A stretch of DNA of 64,000 nt from Medicago truncatula (Eukaryota > Streptophyta > Magnoliopsida > Fabales > Fabaceae): positions 25,779,262-25,843,261 of the forward strand of contig NC_053042.1 of assembly GCF_003473485.1 (NCBI RefSeq). The letters are read 5' to 3'. The position numbers and the translations under genes are program-made. Positions 44,625-56,696 of this stretch are shown piece after piece; position 1 is the stretch's first letter, and each line of letters begins with the position of its first letter. The notes below the pieces were generated by a model that did not search any database, was not told the origin of the DNA, and was given only the letters and a program-made list of their open reading frames with translations.

Positions 44625-45568
44625 TGATGAGTCATTTATTGCTTACTTTTATATGCTTTTTAGTTTAGTTTTAATTAGATTTTATTTTATTTCAAGAATG
44701 AATATTGGATGGATTGAGTCTTGGCGCAAAAGAAAGGGACTTGGAGCTGATTGGATGCAAAAATATGAAGATTGAGAGACAAAAATATGTCTCCCCAAAG
44801 TCAGAAGCTTGGCACGGCCCGTGCTAGCATTGGCACGGCCGTGCCACCCTCCAGAGTGCTTTTTGCTGCTTTTGCTTAGATTTTAAGCTACTCTATTTTT
44901 AGCCCGAATGTAATTGCTTAGATTTTAAGTCGAATGAATGCTATAAATAGAGTAGCCATCCATCACAAATATTCATCATTTCTTGGAATTCAATAAGTGA
45001 CAATTGCTTTTCTAATTAAAGTTCTTTTCTTTTCCTTTATTTTCTTGTCATTTACCTTTATGCTTTCTCTCTTCTCCCCCATGTCTACGATGAACATGAG
45101 TGAGTAGACTTCTCCTTGTCTTGGCATTGTTGGATAAGTCTAAATGACATAATCCTAATCAAACCAAGCTCTAAGCCTTAATCTTATGTAACCCTAATTT
45201 CTTATCTAAATTCACCGTTTTAACATGGATCAACCATTATCAAACTGTGGAAACGAAAGTGGAGGGTTTGATAATTGTTTATCCATTATTCCAAATATCA
45301 ATTCATAAAACGAAAGTGGAGCTTTGATATTCGAACAAGTGAATTTAGACAAGGATTGCAAAGTCAGCGAAATAGGCTTTGCAATCTTTGAGACATATAG
45401 TTTCGATCTTCAAGGGAACTAATAACAATCAAGTCAGCGAAATAGGCTTGGTTGTTAGAGGAACCAAAATCTAATAGTAATCAAATCAGCGAAATAGGCT
45501 TGGTTGCTAGAGGAACATAAGAGAAACTGTCTTGAGAAATTAGGTCTAACATAACATTATAAGCTTAT
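44625..45568 (+). repeat. Element C 5' LTR, left part
   Basis: TGATGAGTC start. Missing about 55 bp near 44690 relative to B. It continues at 54167 after removal of D. Confidence 0.85.
45564..45568 (+). repeat. Target-site duplication of element D, left
   Basis: CTTAT, matched at 54162-54166. Confidence 0.88.
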
Positions 45569-47636
45569 TGTAACACCCCGTTTTCCCAATATACAAATTT
45601 CTTAAGCATTTATTAGAGTAAAAACCATAAACGGGATATCACATAGAAACGTAATCCAAAAACAGTTAAATAATAATTTAACTTTCACATAATATCTTAA
45701 CATAGCAGCGGAGTATTAGTTCAGAAATCATAAATCAGTTTGGCACGCAGGCCCCAACAAAGTATCTCAAAAGAGTTAATCAAAACATAAATTATCATAG
45801 CAGTTAACGTAAAAGACTGAAGCATGTTATAGCATATAACCCCATCCCGTTACGTATCAGAGCGACCTAGACGACACAGAGAAGGCAAGGCCACTTACGA
45901 CGGCAACTGCACACTAAGCACGATCACCTGCAAGTTACCCATACGAAGGGCAACATTTTCAAGCAGAAGGGGTGAGATTTCATAACAAAATAACATTAAT
46001 CAATGTAATTGCGAATCATAAATTAACATCATAATCATTTCTTTAACAACATTGCATAATTGCTAAACAGTTATCGCGTAATCATATATCCAATTGTCAT
46101 GAACAACATAACATAATTGATAAACACTTATCACGTAATCACATATTCAATCATTATCAACAAGGCATCTTAATCATGACAATGTGACAATGCTCTTAGA
46201 CTCCTTATATGCATGTGGTACCAATCGTCATCATAAGTATTAATATACTTTAATCGTGCGGAGGACAAAGCTCCTATAAAACGTGCGGAGGACAAAGCTC
46301 CTAATAAACGTGGTGAGGACTAAGCTCAATGATATGCTATGCATGGACTCTTAACAACAAAACACCGTAATCAACATATCAACATGCATCCAATAATTTG
46401 GAGCTAAACTTCATCATATACCATATGCACTTAGTTAAATAACGGAAGCAGCATGAACAAGTCACATAACAAGATGATATCATTATATCAACAGCAAATC
46501 ATTTGCATCATAATTAACTTTCATATCTTACATGATTGTACAATACATTAATCATGCTTAATTAACGACAACATGTCTTAAAGGCTTTACAGATTGCATT
46601 AAACGTCATCATTAGGTTTCATTACCAATTAGGGGTTCACTCTTGATCAACACGTGCGACACAGATCGCACAAACACTCAATCATCTAAATTCTGGTTGT
46701 GCTCGCGAGGCGAGAGTTCTTACTCGCCATGGCGAGTACCACTCATCTCCCAAACTAGTGTTGTTCTGGGTTCAATCTGATCCTACATTCATTCCTAATC
46801 AATACTAGGTATGTTCAGGCACTCTAAGGCATCCAAGGTCCAACTAAAAAGGTCGAAACACAAAATATGACATGCTCTCGGCCTAAGCTCGCGAGGCGAG
46901 GAAGGGTTGTTCGCCGTGGCGAGCGATGCCAGAAACGCTCGCGAGGCGAAAGGAAAGGGCTCGCGAGGCGAGCGATGAATGTCGTTACGGCCAGGTTTCC
47001 TAAAATCACAAAAATTCGTCGATCCACATGGTTCTAAGCTTGTTTTTGATTCCAAAGTTCGTCCTAAACATTATCTAAGGTCTAGGAACACTTTCTACAT
47101 TAATTAAACCAATTCTCACCGTTTGATCATCAATTCTAAGGTTTTGACCTAGTTTTCGTTTTCTTCAATTAATCCTAATTCTTGCTAATTAATCATCAGA
47201 ATTACAACGACTAATATTACTGAGTTATTAGTCTCATCCTTACCTTAAATTTGCAGAAATATCGCAGCCCGCTTGGTCTCTTGCTCCTCTCTAAGCTTTT
47301 TCTCCCTTTTTCCAAAAGTTTTCACGTACAATCAGTTTTTCTAAAAATTAGGTCTTCCCTATTTATATCTTTTCTTATTTACTTATCTTATCTCACTTTC
47401 TCCTAAACTATCTAAATATCAAACAGCCTCAACTAATATTTATATTATTTCAAATCTTATTTATTTAACAATAAATAATTTCATATCTTATCAAATCTTC
47501 AAACTCATAACTATCACGTCATCGATCAAATCATCGTAAATCATCAAAAGATATCAAAATCATGCATATATTATATAATTATAATATAATCACCTAAACT
47601 CGATTAAATAAACGATTAAACGAAATGGGCGTTACA
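45569..47636 (-). repeat. Element D 3' LTR
   Basis: 2068 bp. Nearly identical to the other LTR, apart from a roughly 55-bp deletion near 46975 and many one-base homopolymer contractions in 47395-47520. Contains three roughly 27-bp tandem units CGTGCGGAGGACAAAGCTCC (46255-46330) and GC palindromes at 46697-46970. Confidence 0.88.
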
Positions 47637-47651
47637 ACTCTCCCCCACTTA
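47637..47651 (-). other. Element D polypurine tract
   Basis: Minus strand AAGTGGGGGAGAGT next to the 3' LTR, expected to prime plus-strand DNA. Confidence 0.7.
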
Positions 47652-47678
47652 AAAGATTTTCGTCCTCGAAAATTTACC

Positions 47679-49482
47679 TCAAGCAAACAACTCTGGATAA
47701 GACTCCAGCATCTTACTCTCAAGCTCCCACGTCAAGCTTTCACCAGTCGCTCCCGTCCAAGCGACTCTCACGAGAGGTATCTCCTTGCCTCTCAACGTCT
47801 TCACTTTACGATCATCAATCCTCACCGGTAAAGTCTCTACCGTAAGGTTGTCTCTAACTTGCACATCGTCACTTTGGATTACATGAGATGGATCCGGAAC
47901 ATACTTTCGAAGTTGCGACACATGGAAAACGTTGTGCAAATTCGAGAGATGCGGCGGTAAACCCACTCGGTAAGCCACCGTTCCAACTCTTTCCAATATC
48001 TGATATGGACGAATGAACTTCGGGGTCAACTTCTTTGACTTCAAAGCACGTCCTACACCAGTCATAGGAGTGACTCTCAAAAACACGTGGTCTCCTTCTT
48101 GAAACTCAAGATCTTTTCTACGCTTATCGTGATAACTCTTTTGTCGATTCTGCGATGCCTTCATTTTCTCTTGGAGCATCCGAACTTTCTCAGTAGTCTG
48201 CTGAACAATCTCTGGTCCTAAGACCACTCTTTCACCTGACTCAAACCAGCACAACGGAGTTCTGCATCTCCGACCATATAAAGCCTCGAAAGGTGCCATT
48301 CCAATACTTGAATGATAACTATTATTGTATGTGAACTCGATCAACGGAAGATGACTATCCCAAGTTCCTCCTTGCTCGAGAACACAAATCCTCTAGTGAC
48401 TGAATTGTCCTCTCCGACTGACCATCTGTCTGCGGATGATACGCCGAACTCAACCTCAACTTCGAACCCAAAGCCTCTTGCAAACTTTTCCAAAATCTAG
48501 AAGTAAATCTTGGATCTCTATCTGACACAATGGTCGAAGGAACACCATGCAACTTCACAATCTCCTTGATATAAATCTCTACCAACTGGGCAACAGGGAA
48601 ACTAATATTAATCGGTATAAAATGAGCCGACTTCATCAATCTATCAACAATAACCCAAATTGCGTCGTTCCCTCTAGGAGTATTTGGCAAACTCGTCACA
48701 AAATCCATGGATATACTATCCCATTTCCATTCTGGCACATCTAAAGGTACCATCATTCCAGCAGGTTCCTGATGCTCAACTTTCGACTTCTGAAAAACTA
48801 AACAGGAATACATAAACTGTGCCACATCTCGTTTCAAACCAGACCACCAGAAAATCTTCTTGAAATCATGATACATCTTCGTAGCTCCCGGGTGAATACT
48901 CAAGCTACTTCTATGACTCTCTTCAAGAATCATCTTCTTAATCTCTTCATTGTCTGGGATACAAATTCTTCCTCGGAATCTCAACACACCTTGATCATCG
49001 ATTTTAAAATCACTGTCTTCAGTCTGATCTCTAGCACCCAACAAGTCTACAAACTTGACATCAACTTTCTGCGCTTCCTTGATACTTTTCAGAAATTCAC
49101 TATCAATCTTCAGCATACCCAATTTCACACTCTGAGGTGACCATTCGCAAACCAAACTCATATCTCTAAACTGTTCAAGCAATTTGAACTCTCTGACCAT
49201 CATAGCGGACATATGCAATGTCTTCCTACTCAAGGCATCTGCAACAACATTAGCTTTACCTGGATGATAATTCAAACCAAAGTCATAATCTTTCAACAAT
49301 TCAAGCCATCTTCGCTGTCTCATATTCAATTCCTTCTGATCGAACAAATACTTCAAACTCTTGTGATCACTAAACACCTCAAATCTCAAACCATACAAGT
49401 AATGTCTCCATATCTTCAATACAAAGACTACGGCCGCCAACTCGAGATCATGCGTAGGATAATTCTTCTCATGAATTCTCAA
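47679..49482 (-). pseudogene. Element D RNase H-integrase-chromodomain region, broken
   Basis: First frame, 49482-48355: RNase H (Y[21 protein letters not shown], then a DHKSLKYLF and an ADALSR motif). Integrase follows with HHCC-like H-x...-H, where CLVFQKSK has lost the second zinc Cys to Phe. The DDE residues lie in [17 protein letters not shown] and [11 protein letters not shown] deletion near 48350 shifts the frame. The second frame, 48344-47679, carries the integrase C terminus (GRRCRTPLCW) and a chromodomain-like end (VKTLRGKEIPLVRVAW...LTWELE) of the Tekay type. Integrase would insert the DNA, and the chromodomain may guide it to heterochromatin (family knowledge). The zinc-site loss and frameshift imply no activity. 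Confidence 0.85.
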
Positions 49483-50570
49483 CTGTCTTGAAGCATAGCT
49501 ACCACTTTACCTTCTTGCATAAGTACACCTCCTAAACCCAGTTTGGACGCATCACAATATACCACAAAAGGTTCATCTGACTTCGGCAAAATTAACACTG
49601 GAGCAGTCGTCAAACGCTTCTTCAATTCACTGAAACTGTTCTCACAATTGACGTCCCACACAAAAGTTTTACCTTTACAAGTCAACTGCGTTAGCGGAAG
49701 AGCTAACTTAGAAAATCCTTCAATAAACCTTCTATAGTAACCAGCTAAACCCAAGAAACTTCTAATCTCAGTAACTGACTTAGGAGTCTCCCACTGTGAT
49801 ACCGCTTCAACTTTAGACGGATCCACTGCAATACCATCACCAGAAATAACATGGCCTAGAAAACTCACTTCTTTCAACCAGAATTCACACTTCGACAATT
49901 TAGCATAAAGTTTCTTCTCTTTCAACACTTGCAAAACAATCTTCAGATGCTCAGCATGTTCTTCTTCAGTCTTGGAGTAAATCAAAATATCGTAGATAAA
50001 CACAACCACAAACCGATCCAAAAATGCATGGAAGATGCGATTCATATACTCCATAAACACTCCAGGTGCATTGGTAACACCAAAAGGCATAACTTTATAT
50101 TCATAGTGGCCATAACGCGTTCTGAAAGCTGTCTTCTGCATATCTTCATCCTTTACTTTAATCTGGTGATAACCTGATCTCAAATCAATCTTGCTAAAAA
50201 CACGTGCACCCACTAACTGATCCATCAAATCATCAATTCTCGGAAGTGGATACCTATTCTTGAAAGTTACCTTGTTCAACTGCCGATAATCAATACATAA
50301 CCGCATACTACCATCTTTCTTCTTCACTAACAAAATCGGCGCTCCCCAAGGTGAAACACTTGGTCTAACAAACTTCTTCTCAAGCAAGTCTTCCAACTGT
50401 TTCTTCAACTCAGATAACTCGGAAGCAGACATACGATAAGGTGCCATCGAGATCGGCTTCGTTCCAGGAACAAGATCAATAGAAAACTCAACTTCTCTCT
50501 CTGGAGGCACATCAGGAATCTCATCTGGACAAAACTTCAGGAAATTCACACACCACCGGTAACCTATCAA
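49479..50570 (-). pseudogene. Element D reverse transcriptase, catalytic site mutated
   Basis: 363-codon frame. RT motifs in order: [42 protein letters not shown] in two parts, [25 protein letters not shown], then FIYDILIYS where Ty3/gypsy RTs have DD. The first catalytic Asp is thus Tyr, from a single-base change at 50000 or next to it. [11 protein letters not shown] and the RNase H start [13 protein letters not shown] follow. A one-base loss near 49492 puts RNase H in the next frame. Synthesises element cDNA in the family; this copy should be inactive. Confidence 0.87.
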
Positions 50571-51024
50571 TCACTGCTTGATTCTCAATAGATAAAGTAG
50601 CCATTAACGAAAACATCAAGATACCGTCGCGTTCCAGTTGCTTCAGCTGCTTAGTAGATAAAAACTCTACACCACTTTCCTCTTCGACGGAAGAGAAATG
50701 CACTGACTTGCTAAAACAATTAATAAGAACGTGGTTGTACTCTAACCAGTTCATACCCAGAATCACATCCATACCGCTCAAAGGTAGACAAACTAAATCC
50801 ATTTCGAAATCACGACCAAACATAGACAAAGGACATTTCAAACATACGAGAGAAGTAGTCACCGAACCCTTAGCTGGAGTTTCGACAACCATCTCTCCAT
50901 TCATATCAGACAAATCAAGACCCAAAGCGGAAACACAATCGAAAGCAATAAAACAATGCGTAGCACCAGTATCAATAATAGCAACTAAAGGAGTATTATT
51001 AATATAGCAAGTAGCTCTGATCAA
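50521..51024 (-). pseudogene. Element D aspartic protease
   Basis: Active-site motif IDTGATHCFI at residues 17-26, then VCLPLSGMDVILGMNWL, the second conserved protease region of gypsy elements. This segment itself is open; its start and the gag junction are disrupted by a stop at about 51043, and at its 3' end it overlaps RT in another frame. Confidence 0.75.
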
Positions 51025-51042
51025 ACGATCCTCGTTCTCTGT

Positions 51043-51981
51043 CTAAGTACCAGTCAAAGCAAAGACTCTACCAGTAGTCGGCGCCCTCTTAGGCTGAGTA
51101 CACTCTGAACTAATGTGACCCTCTCCATTGCAGTTAAAACACACAATGTTCGTACGCTTGCATTCAGCTACAATATGAAACACAATTGAAACACACAATC
51201 TCTGCAGCATCCTTCTTCTTAGGCCGCCTATCATCGACAATCCTCTGTTTCCCTTTATCAGCGGGGGCACTGTACGGCTTAGGACGACTCTGCTGTCCCT
51301 TGCCCTTCCTCTCATTCACTACCTTGTAGTGAGCCTTCGTATCCTCTTCATAGATCCTGCAGCTATTAACCAAATCCGGAAAAACTCTCAATTGTTGGTA
51401 CCCAATCGCCCTCTTGATGTCGGGCCTCAAACCGTTCTCGAACTTGATGCATCTCGAGAACTCAGCATTCTCAGCAGTATAGTGCGGGTAGAACTTTGAC
51501 AGCTCCACGAACTTGGCAGCATATTCTGTCACAGACATGTTTCCTTGCTTCAACTCAAGGAACTCGATCTCCTTCTTCCCGCGAACATCTTCCGGAAAGT
51601 ATCTTCTCAGGAACTATCTCCTGAAAACAGCCCAAGTCACAACAGCTCCCTCCTGCCCAAGGGTAGGCAGAAGAGCAACCCACCAGTCATCAGCTGATGA
51701 GTACCAAACCGCACTTTCTGATCCTCAATGCACTGCATAACCCGGAAAATCCTCTCAATCTCCTTAAGCCACGTCTGGGCTCCATCAGGGTCATAACGTC
51801 CTTTGAAAGTTGGAAGGTTCTTCTTCATGAAAGTCTCCAACATCCTAGCTTCAGCATTCGCACCAGCATTTACGTTAGGTTGTTGTCCCACAGCATCGTT
51901 TCTTCCAGCCATTCCTGATATTCTACAAAAGTAGCAACAACAACATAAGATAGTAATATAAATATTACTAAGACTCGACAC
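51043..51981 (-). pseudogene. Element D gag, frameshifted
   Basis: Three overlapping minus-strand frames: 51981-51637 (MAGRNDAVG..., KNLPTFKGRYDPDGAQTWLK, the gag start), 51553-51164 (KQGNMSVTEYAAKFVELSKF, gag core) and 51315-51043 (zinc knuckle CFNCNGEGHISSEC). A first knuckle is spoiled around 51175. At least two frameshifts separate the parts. Gag builds the element particle; it is not made intact here. Confidence 0.8.
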
Positions 51982-52009
51982 GACTCTCTAATTGACCGGA
52001 CGGACCGAC

Positions 52010-52025
52010 CTGCTCTGATACCAAT
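52010..52025 (-). other. Element D primer-binding site (initiator Met tRNA type)
   Basis: Minus strand TTGGTATCAGAGCAGG directly inside the 5' LTR, the standard tRNA-iMet site of chromoviruses. Confidence 0.75.
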
Positions 52026-54161
52026 TGTAACACCCCGTTTTCCCAATATACAGATTTCTTAAGCATTTATCAGAGTAAAAACCATAAACGGGATATCACA
52101 TAGAAACGTAATCCAAAAACAGTTAAATAATAATTTAACTTTCACATAATATCTTAACATAGCAGCGGAGTATTAGTTCAGAAATCATAAATCAGTTTGG
52201 CACGCAGGCCCCAACAAAGTATCTCAAAAGAGTTAATCAAAACATAAATTATCATAGCAGTTAACGTAAAAGACTGAAGCATGTTATAGCATATAACCCC
52301 ATCCCGTTACGTATCAGAGCGACCTAGACGACACAGAGAAGGCAAGGCCACTTACGACGGCAACTGCACACTAAGCACGATCACCTGCAAGTTACCCATA
52401 CGAAGGGCAACATTTTCAAGCAGAAGGGGTGAGATTTCATAACAAAATAACATTAATCAATGTAATTGCGAATCATAAATTAACATCATAATCATTTCTT
52501 TAACAACATTGCATAATTGCTAAACAGTTATCGCGTAATCATATATCCAATTGTCATGAACAACATAACATAATTGATAAACACTTATCACGTAATCACA
52601 TATTCAATCATTATCAACAAGGCATCTTAATCATGACAATGTGACAATGCTCTTAGACTCCTTATATGCATGTGGTACCAATCGTCATCATAAGTATTAA
52701 TATACTTTAATCGTGCGGAGGACAAAGCTCCTATAAAACGTGCGGAGGACAAAGCTCCTAATAAACGTGGTGAGGACTAAGCTCAATGATATGCTATGCA
52801 TGGACTCTTAACAACAAAACACCGTAATCAACATATCAACATGCATCCAATAATTTGGAGCTAAACTTCATCATATACCATATGCACTTAGTTAAATAAC
52901 GGAAGCAGCATGAACAAGTCACATAACAAGATGATATCATTATATCAACAGCAAATCATTTGCATCATAATTAACTTTCATATCTTACATGATTGTACAA
53001 TACATTAATCATGCTTAATTAACGACAACATGTCTTAAAGGCTTTACAGATTGCATTAAACGTCATCATTAGGTTTCATTACCAATTAGGGGTTCACTCT
53101 TGATCAACACGTGCGACACAGATCGCACAAACACTCAAGCATCTAAATTCTGCTTGTGCTCGCGAGGCGAGAGTTCTTACTCGCCATGGCGAGTACCACT
53201 CATCTCCCAAACTAGTGTTGTTCTGGGTTCAATCTGATCCTACATTCATTCCTAATCAATACTAGGTATGTTCAGGCACTCTAAGGCATCCAAGGTCCAA
53301 CTAAAAAGGTCGAAACACAAAATATGACATGCTCTCTGCCTAAGCTCGTGAGGCGAGGAAGGGTTGTTCGCCGTGGCGAGCGATGCCAGAAACGCTCGCG
53401 AGGCGAAAGGAAAGGGCTCGCGAGCTGAGCGATGAAGTTCATCACTCGCGAGGCGAGATTCATAGCTCGCCGTTTCGAGCGATGAATGTCGCTACGGCCA
53501 GGTTTCCTAAAATCACAAAAATCCGTCGATCCACTTGGTTCTAAGCTTGTTTTTGATTTCAAAGTTCGTCCTAAACATTATCTAAGGTCTAGGAACACTT
53601 TCTACATTAATTAAACCAATTCTCACCGTTTGATCATCAATTCTAAGGTTTTGACCTAGTTTTCGTTTTCTCCAATTAATCCTAATTCTTGCTAATTAAT
53701 CATCAGAATTACAACGACTAATATTACTGAGTTATTAGTCTCACCCTTACCTTAAATTTGCAGAAAAATCGCAGCCCTCTTGGTCTCTTGCTCCTCTCTA
53801 AGCTTTTTCTCCCTTTTTCCAAAAGTTTTCACGTACAATCAGTTTTTCTAAAAATTAGGTCTTCCCTATTTATATCTTTTCTTATTTACTTATCTTATCT
53901 CACTTTCTCCCCTAAAACTATCTAAAATATCAAAACAGCCCTCAACTAAATATTTTATATTATTTTCAAATCTTTATTTTATTTAACAATAAAATAATTC
54001 TCATATCCTTATCAAATCTTCCAAAACTCATAACTTATCACGTCATCGATCAAATCATCGTAAATCATCAAAACATATCAAAATCATGCATATATTATAT
54101 AATTATAATATAATCACCTAAACTCGATTAAATAAACGATAAAACGAAAGTGGGCGTTACA
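52026..54161 (-). repeat. Element D 5' LTR
   Basis: 2136 bp, ends TGTAACACC...GTTACA. Retains the segment lost from the 3' LTR (53430-53490, with CTCGCGAGGCGAG and GCTCGCCGTTTCGAGC motifs). Tandem GTGCGGAGGACAAAGCTCC units at 52712-52787. Confidence 0.9.
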
Positions 54162-54166
54162 CTTAT
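54162..54166 (+). repeat. Target-site duplication of element D, right
   Basis: CTTAT. Confidence 0.88.
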
Positions 54167-54383
54167 AGTTTTGGTTTGAGAAGGACTTGTTATTTAAATG
54201 AAACCAACGATCCCAAGGCTCTTTTTATTATATTAATTTTCAACCGTTTGTAAACCCCAACTTACAATTCTTTTCTCCTCTAATCATTTCCAAAGGTTGA
54301 TTAAATTAAACTACTCCCTGTCGGAACGATACTCTTTTCATACTACTTCGGTAAGACCGTGCACTTGCGGTTTTATCCCATCA
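54167..54383 (+). repeat. Element C 5' LTR, right part
   Basis: Continues the LTR from 45568 and ends ATCCCATCA. The primer-binding site follows at 54390-54407 (TGGCACCGCTGCCGGGGA, one change from A and B). Confidence 0.85.
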
Positions 54384-54520
54384 AGTTTTTGGCACCGCTG
54401 CCGGGGAGTAAACTAATTTAATTAACTTTTTCTTTTTGATTAGAACTCCTTTTTCTCTTCCGCTTCTCTTCTATTTCTTTCTTTGTATTACCAAATAACT
54501 TCTTGGGTTCTCGATTTCTT

Positions 54521-56696
54521 ATGCGAAGAAGTAAAAGTCGCGGAGAATTTATTCCTGAGATCGAAAGATATTTGCATAAGAAAAAGAGAGAGGCACAAAA
54601 TAATACTGCTATGGCTGAACGCACTCTTAAAGAGTATGCTACTCCTTCAACGGAAGAGCCACAAGCTATTATCGTGTACCCAACGGTTAAGGGTAATAAC
54701 TTCGAGATCAAGCCTGCACTACTCAATTTGGTGCAGCAAAATCAGTTTTCTGGATCACCCACTGAGGATCCAAATCTCCATATTTCTTCCTTCCATAGAC
54801 TTAGTGGCACCATAAAAGAGAACCAAGAAGCCGTAAGACTTCATCTCTTTCCCTTTTCCTTAAGGGATAGAGCTAGCGCTTGGTTCCATTCCCTAGAAGT
54901 CGGTTCCATCACTTCATGGGACGATATGAGGCGAGCATTCCTTGCCCAATTTTTCCCCCCATCTAAAACCGCTAAACTAAGAGATCAAATCACACGGTTC
55001 AATCAAAAAGATGGGGAGTCTCTCTATGAAGCGTGGGAGCGTTTCAAGGAAATGCTTAGACTTTGTCCCCACCATGGCTTGGAAAAGTGGCTTATAGTCC
55101 ACGTTTTATAATGGCTTGTCATATACCACTAAGATGTCTGTTGATGCAGCTGCAGGTGGAGCTCTAATGAACAAAAATTATACGGAGGCTTATGCCTTGA
55201 TTGAAGACATGGCTCAGAATCACTACCAATGGACCAACGAGAGAGCCGTCACCGCTCCTACTCCCTCTAAGAAAGAGGCAGGTATATACGAAGTCTCTGA
55301 ATATAACCACCTTGCTGCTAAGGTTGAGGCATTTACCCAAAAATTTGAAAAACTTAATGTTAATGCTGTCACACCTTCTTCTGCATCCCCTCCTTGTGAA
55401 ATCTGTGGTATATCCGGTCATATCGGTGTTGATTGTCAGTTAGGTAGTGCTGCCAATATTGAGCAACTGAATTACGCTCAATATAACCAAGGAACGAGGC
55501 CAAATCAAAATTTTTACAAAAATCCTCAGGGTTCCTATGGACAAGCAGCACCACCTGGCTATACAAACAACCAGAGAGTGGCTCAGAAATCAAGTTTATA
55601 GATTTTGTTGGAAAATTGCATAGCTAATCAAAATAAAAATCTTCAAGAACTGAAAAACCAAATAGGATTTCTGAACGACTCTCTCTCCAAACTCACTACC
55701 AAGGTTGATTCTATCGCCACACACACCAAAATGATTGAGACCCAAATCTCCCAAGTGGCCCAACAAGTGGCCACCTCTTCTCAAACACTAGGAGTCTTTC
55801 CTGGTCAACCTGAAACAAACCCCAAGGCTCATGTCAATGCTATTTCTCTTGGGGGCAGTAAGTTAGAAGAGACCGTTACTAAAGCCAAAAGTGTCAAGGG
55901 AGAGAGTGTTAAGCTTCTAGGTGAGAAGGATGCGATAAAGAAACCACTTGACGAGAACAAAGCCCTTTCCCCATTAAGGCTCGTTAAGCTTAACTCGGAG
56001 GCTCGATTTAATAAATTCTTAAACATACTTAAAAAGATTTGCATTCAGATTCCATTTGCTGAAGCTTTGTCTCGTATGCCTCTATATGCCAAGTTTTTAA
56101 AAGACATTTTTTCAAAGAAGAAGGCTATAGAGCAAAATGAGACAATAGCTTTGACAAAAGAAAAAGGTGCAATCATCAAGAAGCCATCCCCAAAGCTTAG
56201 AGATCCAGGAAGTTTTGCCATCCCTTGTGTGATAGGGGGTGAAACCTTAAACCGAGCCTTATGTGATTTAGGAGCTAGTGTTAGTCTGTTGCCCTTATTC
56301 CTCTTTAAAAGGCTGGGGATGGGAGAGTTAAAGCCTACCGAAACAACATTGAAGCTAGCCGATCGTTCTGATATCCAACCTGTCGGATATGTCGAGGACA
56401 TCCCCGTTAAAATAGAAGGGATAGACATCCAAACTGATTTCATGGTGCTTGACATAGATGAGGACAATGAGTGCCCTATAATTTTAGGACGACCCTTCCT
56501 CGCCACTGTAGGTGCTATAGTAGATGTTCAGAATGGTAGGATTGTTTTGCAAGTGAGTGATGAGCTAATAGGGTTTGAGTTGGAGAATTATATGAAAGGT
56601 CCCGCTCTCTATTCTTGTAACGCGATTAAAGGTCATGATGTGAAAGAACGCTCATTAGCGTCATCTACACAATATGACCTCTTTGATCCCTTCTAA
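54521..56696 (+). pseudogene. Element C gag-protease, broken
   Basis: Starts MRRSKSRGEFIPEIER with the N-terminal segment intact, unlike B. The gag core is intact to about 55100, where a base loss in the IVHTFYNG region shifts the frame. It reopens at 55116-55601 with the CCHC knuckle CEICGISGHIGVDC, then a TAG at 55599-55601 replaces a Leu/Glu position. The final frame, 55605-56696, contains the coiled-coil-like LTTKVDSIATHTKM stretch and the protease (DLGASVSLLPLFLF, ILGRPFLATVG), ending FDPF. Two lesions, otherwise full length compared with B. Confidence 0.85.

Larger units (their letters stand above)
45569..54161 (-). mobile_element. Element D: Tekay-like chromovirus (Ty3/gypsy), defective
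   Basis: 8.6 kb with LTRs TGTAACACCCCG...CGTTACA at 45569-47636 and 52026-54161 and target duplication CTTAT. Minus-strand order: primer-binding site of initiator-Met type (TTGGTATCAGAGCAGG next to 52025), gag, protease, RT, RNase H, integrase with a C-terminal chromodomain-like end, polypurine tract at 47637-47651. Several frameshifts and a catalytic RT substitution make it non-autonomous now. Confidence 0.9.

Noticed and set aside
46795-47055. Minus-strand ORFs in the D LTRs (also 53281-53562)
   Set aside because: Not shared in frame between the two LTRs and built on the GC palindromes.
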